A stretch of DNA of 64,000 nt from an uncultured Oscillospiraceae bacterium (GTDB lineage Bacteria > Bacillota > Clostridia > Oscillospirales > Oscillospiraceae): the NCBI GenBank assembly GCA_910588045.1, contig CAJUPS010000004.1, forward strand, positions 36,311-100,310, read 5' to 3'. The notes below the pieces were generated by a model. That model worked only from the letters and a program-made list of their open reading frames with translations. It was not told the DNA's origin and searched no databases. A program made the position numbers and the translations under genes. Below are positions 60,063-64,000 of this stretch, one piece after another (the stretch's first letter is position 1; each line of letters begins with the position of its first letter).

Positions 60063-60851
60063 ATGGATAACGCAAAACTCAAAGACCGCATGAGCGGTAA
60101 GGTTCAAGATTTACAGAAGCCTGCCGGGGAACCCAACATCACCGTCACCTCTGCCGCTGATACAGCCCTGGCCCCGGTGAACTCCGGCTATCTGGCCCTG
60201 AACAACAACGCCCTGGACATCATCCGGGCCAACCTGAAGAGCCAACCGCTGACGTTGGATCTCTTTGACCTTGTGAAGTCCCCCTCCGGTGGCTCCACTG
60301 TGTTTGAGGTGCCTGGGTTGGCGGGGAACGAGGCCGCAATGGAGCTGACGGGCATTGTGCTGGATTATACCACGCCCCGGGCCTACTGGGATACCCCCGA
60401 CCCGGTAGAGGGTACGCCGCCTGTCTGCATGAGCCAGAACAGCATCATCTCCCACGATGGGAAGTCCTGTGCTCTCTGTCCTTTCAACGACTTCGGTTCC
60501 AAGGATGGGGAAAGCGGTGCCAAAGCCTGTAAGGAATCCGTGCTCCTATTCCTGCTGCGGCCCAACAGCATCATCCCCCTGCTGGTCCGTGTTCCCGTGA
60601 CCAGTAAGGGACGGTTCCTCAAATACTCCACCCGTCTGTTGAGCACCCTGACGCCGCTCTCCAGCGTGGTTACGAAAATCACCCTGGAGAAGTCCATTAG
60701 CAAGGGTGGCAAGCCCTACGCTCTGTTCAACTTCCAGACGATCAGCACTCTCAGCCCGGAGGAAGCTGCGCAGGCGAGAGCGTTCGGCCAGCAGTTCATG
60801 GAGATCGTGAACGCCGCTCAGATGGTGCCGGAGTTGGCGCAGGCCAGCTAA
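60063..60851 (+). CDS. Hypothetical protein with a four-Cys cluster, next to YqaJ exonuclease
   Basis: 262-residue protein. The N-terminus is polar; in the middle VCMSQN, CALCPFND and ACKES supply four cysteines spaced as for zinc or an iron-sulfur cluster. The C-terminal part is a mixed alpha/beta region (ITLEKSISKGGKPYALFNF). The ATG follows GGAGGTT. It occupies the place usually held by a RecT/Bet annealing protein beside YqaJ, but no RecT motif is visible. A DNA-binding role is a guess from position. Confidence 0.75.
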   Translation: MDNAKLKDRMSGKVQDLQKPAGEPNITVTSAADTALAPVNSGYLALNNNALDIIRANLKSQPLTLDLFDLVKSPSGGSTVFEVPGLAGNEAAMELTGIVLDYTTPRAYWDTPDPVEGTPPVCMSQNSIISHDGKSCALCPFNDFGSKDGESGAKACKESVLLFLLRPNSIIPLLVRVPVTSKGRFLKYSTRLLSTLTPLSSVVTKITLEKSISKGGKPYALFNFQTISTLSPEEAAQARAFGQQFMEIVNAAQMVPELAQAS

Positions 60852-60924
60852 GATATACTATGATGGCCCGGTGTCCCTGCCTTGCGACGGGGATACTGGG
60901 TCATTTGCTTTTGGAGGAATCCCA

Positions 60925-61464
60925 ATGAATTATAGTGAATTGAAGCAGATTTTCCAGGATTTGAAGCGCACCTCTCCCCGGGAAGATCTGATTGCACACA
61001 TCATCTTCACAGGTGACAGCTTTAACAAGCCGTATCCGTTGTTGAGCCGCACCTACAGCGTCAGCAGCAACAACAATGGCTTTTGGACTGGCCTGATTAG
61101 CCGCTCCATCTTTGCCTATTGCCTGGACAAGACCTCCGATCAGGGTGTCCGGCTGGACTGGTACATGGCCGAGGAAGGGAACTCCGGCGGCTGGAAGGCG
61201 GAGGACTGCTATATCCTGAAACAGATGCGGGATGCGGCAGCTATCCCTGATGCTGTCCGGACGGAACAGGTTGATGGTACAGTCTGCTATTTCTTCAACG
61301 ATACCTGTATCCGGGTCCGTGAATCCCACGAGGCAGGGAGAATCCGGTTAGAGCCTGTGGCTGGAGATCAAGTTGCTTGTGGTGAGTGGATGGATCTGCC
61401 TATCGACCGGGTGTATGGGTACTGTACTCTGTTGGAACGGCATCTGAACAAGATGGGCGGGTGA
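60925..61464 (+). CDS. Hypothetical element protein
   Basis: 179-residue soluble protein starting MNYSELKQIFQDLKRTSPR; the ATG follows GGAGGAATC. No family recognised. It contains short motifs LDWYMAEEGNSGGWKAEDC and YCTLLERHLNKMGG. The stop overlaps the next start. It belongs to the same plus-strand operon of small genes. Confidence 0.7.
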   Translation: MNYSELKQIFQDLKRTSPREDLIAHIIFTGDSFNKPYPLLSRTYSVSSNNNGFWTGLISRSIFAYCLDKTSDQGVRLDWYMAEEGNSGGWKAEDCYILKQMRDAAAIPDAVRTEQVDGTVCYFFNDTCIRVRESHEAGRIRLEPVAGDQVACGEWMDLPIDRVYGYCTLLERHLNKMGG

Positions 61465-61685
61465 ATATCTTGGTGAAGAAGAAAACCACAGCCAAGAGAT
61501 TGGTTCCCAAGCTGTTTTGTGATCCTGGCGTTTGTGACTGCTGCCAGTACATCGGCGAGGGTGACTTCCTCTGTGATAAACACATGGAGATCGTAGTCTC
61601 TGACTGGGTGCCAACCGAATCATACTTGATGTGCCAGAAGCAGGGCAAAGTTGTTGAAGGTGGTGTAGATGGAAAAGAAACTTAA
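61461..61685 (+). CDS. Small Cys-containing protein
   Basis: 74-residue protein, GTG start overlapping the preceding stop by four bases (an alternative GTG lies 12 bases on). CDPGVCDCCQYIGEGDFLCDKH gives a zinc-binding pattern. Function unknown; it overlaps the next gene by 17 bases. Confidence 0.6.
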   Translation: MNILVKKKTTAKRLVPKLFCDPGVCDCCQYIGEGDFLCDKHMEIVVSDWVPTESYLMCQKQGKVVEGGVDGKET

Positions 61686-61878
61686 AATCTGGCGTGTCAG
61701 TTCGAGGACTCTTGGACAGGTCATAGAGCATCGTACCCCTTGTGGCCTTTTTCTGACAAAGGAGGGCCGGAAGTGGGTGGCGGTGGACAACACCACTGGG
61801 GACGCATGGACAGAGGAATTTCCCCGGAAGCGTCAGGCCATCCGTTGGCTGCGGGGAAAATTTGAAGTGGGCCTATGA
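61669..61878 (+). CDS. Small hypothetical protein
   Basis: 69-residue protein, MEKKLKIWRVSSRTLGQVIE at the start, with a central beta-hairpin-like stretch (KWVAVDNTTGDAWTEEF) and basic end. Overlaps both neighbours, which supports coupled translation. No family recognised. Confidence 0.6.
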   Translation: MEKKLKIWRVSSRTLGQVIEHRTPCGLFLTKEGRKWVAVDNTTGDAWTEEFPRKRQAIRWLRGKFEVGL

Positions 61879-62165
61879 AATACGTTGTTGCCCGTCCAGT
61901 AGGCGGTATCACCATCAACGGCAAACTGGAATTTCTGCTTGATGATGACGGAGAGGTTCGCATGTTCGACAGCCGAGAACAGGTGCGGTCATTCCTGACC
62001 GCTGCTGGCGTTGGGGCGGAAGAACTGCGGCACATGACTATCATGGAGAGTCGCGGCACTTGCCGCAAGTGTGGTAGCCCGTTATTCAAGAGCCTGTCGC
62101 CGGGGTACACGTTCCAGTGCTTCAACTGTGATGAGGACTTTTACAGCTTTGAGCAAAACACATGA
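61875..62165 (+). CDS. Small protein with C-terminal zinc ribbon
   Basis: 96-residue protein. The N-terminal half (VVARPVGGITINGKLEFLLD) is beta-rich; the C-terminus has CRKCGSPLF and CFNCDEDF, a classic two-knuckle zinc ribbon. ATG overlaps the previous stop by four bases. Unknown role in the element. Confidence 0.7.
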   Translation: MKYVVARPVGGITINGKLEFLLDDDGEVRMFDSREQVRSFLTAAGVGAEELRHMTIMESRGTCRKCGSPLFKSLSPGYTFQCFNCDEDFYSFEQNT

Positions 62166-62178
62166 AGGGGGTGTTGCT

Positions 62179-62550
62179 ATGCGCGTTTTAGTAGTTGAAC
62201 CGGAGCGCAGACCGGAAGTGAGAGACATTGACGATTCCTTGGAGGCCATGCAGGAGATCGTGGGTGGCCTGATCCAGCCCATCTACATGGATGATTCTGT
62301 CACTCTGGTCTGCAATGGCGAGGGTAGGTTGATGAATTTGCCTGCAAACCGTGGCCTGCGGGATAAGGATGGACAGATCTGCGACATCGTGGTGGGGACG
62401 TTCTTCCTGTGCGGTGCTCCGGCAGACAGCGATCACTTTACCAGTCTGACCCCGGAGCAGATTAAGCGGTATCGAAAGCAGTTCTACACTCCGGAAATGT
62501 TCTGGGGTATGGACGGTCATATCGTCTGCCTGCCATTGGAGGTGGATTGA
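62179..62550 (+). CDS. DUF3846-family protein
   Basis: 123-residue protein matching the DUF3846 pattern: MRVLVVEPERRPEVRDI, then GGLIQPIYMDD, CNGEGRLMNLPANRGL and VGTFFLCGAPADSDHFTSLT. The ATG at 62179 follows AAGGGGG. Common on clostridial plasmids and conjugative elements; no known function. Confidence 0.85.
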   Translation: MRVLVVEPERRPEVRDIDDSLEAMQEIVGGLIQPIYMDDSVTLVCNGEGRLMNLPANRGLRDKDGQICDIVVGTFFLCGAPADSDHFTSLTPEQIKRYRKQFYTPEMFWGMDGHIVCLPLEVD

Positions 62551-62554
62551 GAGT

Positions 62555-62794
62555 ATGAATCCTGATAATCCGTTCATTGGGAAATCTGTCGCTGTCACTG
62601 GCAAGCTGGAGAACTACACCCGCGACGGCATCAAGGCACGGCTGTTGGCGCTGGGAGCCAGACCCGTATCCAAAGTGAGCAACAGAACGGATTACCTGAT
62701 CCTGGGAGTAAGGCCCGGCAATAAGCTGGTCAAGGCTCTGGCACTGGGAATTACAGTCCTGTCTGAGCAGGAATTTGAGACTATAAACAATTAG
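62555..62794 (+). CDS. Stand-alone BRCT-domain protein
   Basis: 79-residue protein that is almost only a BRCT domain: FIGKSVAVTGKLENYTRDGI, LLALGARPVSKVSNRTDYLI, GNKLVKALALGITVLSEQEF. It resembles the C-terminal BRCT of NAD-dependent DNA ligase without the ligase. It begins four bases after DUF3846. It may bind DNA ends or nicks (inference). Confidence 0.85.
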   Translation: MNPDNPFIGKSVAVTGKLENYTRDGIKARLLALGARPVSKVSNRTDYLILGVRPGNKLVKALALGITVLSEQEFETINN

Positions 62795-62800
62795 CAGAAG

Positions 62801-62833
62801 CAGCGGGGCAGACAACTGCTCCGCTGTTTCTTT
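62801..62833 (+). terminator. Hairpin after the BRCT gene
   Basis: An 11-pair stem with one G-U (CAGCGGGGCAG, 62801-62811, with 62817-62827) followed by TTTCTTT. It may partly end the operon before the gene at 62852. Confidence 0.65.
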
Positions 62834-62851
62834 GCAGGAGGTCAACCGGAT

Positions 62852-63229
62852 ATGAGAGACATATCGGAGAAACGAGCCATCGAGTTGAAATGGCGTGATG
62901 TCTGTGACATCGCATCCGATGAGATCAAGGACATCCTCGGGCTGCGTATTCCCTGCGGGGCTGACGTGACGGGGACCGAGTTCTGGGCTTTGACGTTTGA
63001 GGATCGCTGCCTTCCTCTCCCCAAACTCTGCCAGCTTTTACAGGCCATACAGGCCACGCCTGACGATTGGGAGGATGCCCTGCCAGACGAGGGAGGGACC
63101 GATGTTAATGCTCTCGGCATGGTCCAGGCTGAGAAGCTGATCGGTCGCAATCTGAAAATCAGTTGGAAGCACCGTTTGATTACTGCGGATAGCCTGTGGC
63201 TGGTGGGCGTGACAGCAGCCAATCATTAG
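62852..63229 (+). CDS. Hypothetical element protein
   Basis: 125-residue soluble protein, MRDISEKRAIELKWRDVCDI at the start, with helices and a Cys/Leu stretch (LPLPKLCQLLQAIQATPDDW). The ATG follows GCAGGAGG. No family recognised; same operon context. Confidence 0.65.
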   Translation: MRDISEKRAIELKWRDVCDIASDEIKDILGLRIPCGADVTGTEFWALTFEDRCLPLPKLCQLLQAIQATPDDWEDALPDEGGTDVNALGMVQAEKLIGRNLKISWKHRLITADSLWLVGVTAANH

Positions 63230-63247
63230 TTTGCGAGGAGGCAGGAT

Positions 63248-63460
63248 ATGAAAGTCCAAGCATACATTCACAGTCTGAAAGATCGTGAGCATGACCGTAA
63301 TGTGTTGGGTGAAGCAGAAATTATCCGTAAAATTGGCGATAATTTGTATCTGGCCAAGGTCAACGGCATCCGTTGTACAGCGATTTTCAATCCGTTCGTC
63401 AGCAGATACTTTGTCGATGATGTGTACGGAATCGTAGATGCCCGCAAGTACACTGGTTGA
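63248..63460 (+). CDS. Small hypothetical protein
   Basis: 70-residue beta-rich protein, MKVQAYIHSLKDREHDRN at the start, with EIIRKIGDNLYLAKVNGIRC. The ATG follows GAGGAGG. The pattern suggests a small barrel-like fold. No family recognised. Confidence 0.65.
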   Translation: MKVQAYIHSLKDREHDRNVLGEAEIIRKIGDNLYLAKVNGIRCTAIFNPFVSRYFVDDVYGIVDARKYTG

Positions 63461-63486
63461 AAAGTATTGGAAGGAGTGACGATGAT

Positions 63487-64000
63487 TTGCAGAGATTCAA
63501 TATCAACTGGACCGCAAAAGCCCTGGTAAATCAGATGGAAAAGGGTAAGGTGAACTACGACAACGCCGTGCAGCGCAACCTTGTGTGGGACGCAGAGAAA
63601 AAGTCCCTCCTGATCCATAGCATGATCTACGGCTACGCGATCCCCGCCATGTACTTTACCCGTGACGAGAGCGGCGTATATGACAGCCTGGACGGAAAGC
63701 AGCGGTCCAATACCATCAGCGAATATCTCCACGATGAGTTCGCGTTGTCCGCCGACACCCCTGCTGTTGTGGATGAAAACGGGGGTATAGAGGACATCAG
63801 CGGGCTATATTTCTCACAGCTGCCGGAGTGGGCGAGGGACCGGATCAAAGACTACAATCTCACGATCTACTACTACGAGGGAATGGCGGAAACGGAGATC
63901 AGGGAGTTCTTCCGCAGGCTGAACAATGGCAAGCCCTTGAGCGCCATTGAGCTGACCCGTGCCAATGTCCCCAGCCTGACGACCTTCCAGCAGCTTGCCA
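63487..64000 (+). CDS. DUF262-domain protein, cut by the right window edge
   Basis: 171 codons of a DUF262 (GmrSD N-terminal type, ParB-like) protein: VNYDNAVQRNLVWDAEKKSLLIHSM, YAIPAMYFTR and the nucleotide-binding-type DSLDGKQRSNTI. The best start is TTG at 63487, ten bases after AGGAG; no ATG or GTG fits in frame. DUF262 proteins occur in restriction-type defence systems and as single genes on mobile elements. What follows is outside the window, so the system type is unknown. Confidence 0.8.
   Translation, partial: MQRFNINWTAKALVNQMEKGKVNYDNAVQRNLVWDAEKKSLLIHSMIYGYAIPAMYFTRDESGVYDSLDGKQRSNTISEYLHDEFALSADTPAVVDENGGIEDISGLYFSQLPEWARDRIKDYNLTIYYYEGMAETEIREFFRRLNNGKPLSAIELTRANVPSLTTFQQLA

Overview
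The window looks like a chromosome segment of a saccharolytic, Gram-positive-type anaerobe of the Clostridia, probably a gut Oscillospiraceae relative. The basis is inference from content: fairly GC-rich genes with strong AGGAGG ribosome sites, a surface protein with three SLH repeats, CUT1-type sugar importers, PTS genes, and a clostridial-style integrative element. No rRNA or other taxonomic marker is present, so the genus is not established.

Bases 1-11389 are a glycoside-utilisation locus. Two minus-strand operons (GPH-type symporter, GH78 rhamnosidase, GH3 glucosidase; and a clan-A glycosidase with a GH94-type phosphorylase) are headed by a divergent AraC regulator. The same 36-base element precedes both operons. 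Bases 11390-13917 are a scar: a TopB-like remnant, a frameshifted Crp-type regulator, a frameshifted and truncated MATE pump, and the middle of another AraC-type regulator. Bases 13918-21030 hold a complete minus-strand PTS operon: DeoR regulator, 1-phosphofructokinase, HPr with Gly at position 46, Enzyme I, mannitol IICBA, and a sorbose-1-phosphate-reductase-like dehydrogenase in place of MtlD. Together these suggest mannitol catabolism through fructose 1-phosphate.

Bases 21482-32011 form a plus-strand LacI-headed cluster: ribokinase, ribose pyranase, zinc dehydrogenase, Gfo/Idh oxidoreductase, GRP-type permease, CUT1 importer without ATPase, TIM-barrel isomerase-like protein and nucleoside hydrolase. 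It looks like a riboside pathway with an extra redox step. Bases 32570-47483 form a second carbohydrate system: a PocR/AraC regulator divergent from a FAD oxidoreductase, a second ATPase-less CUT1 importer, and a 2713-residue SLH-anchored enzyme combining a divergent GH9-like domain, a CE1-type esterase and a SASA-type esterase. An M24-like protein and remnants of an M20 peptidase, an RbsA-type ATPase and a LacI regulator follow (47878-50614).

A tRNA-Val(GAC) gene at 50891 marks the start of an integrative element that runs off the right edge. It carries a Phd/RelE toxin-antitoxin pair, tyrosine integrase, Xis-like protein, P4/D5-type helicase, an unrecognised 449-residue gene, a five-copy iteron cluster, and a long plus-strand operon of small genes (two very short peptides, Cys-rich protein, DUF932, YqaJ exonuclease, DUF3846, BRCT, DUF262).
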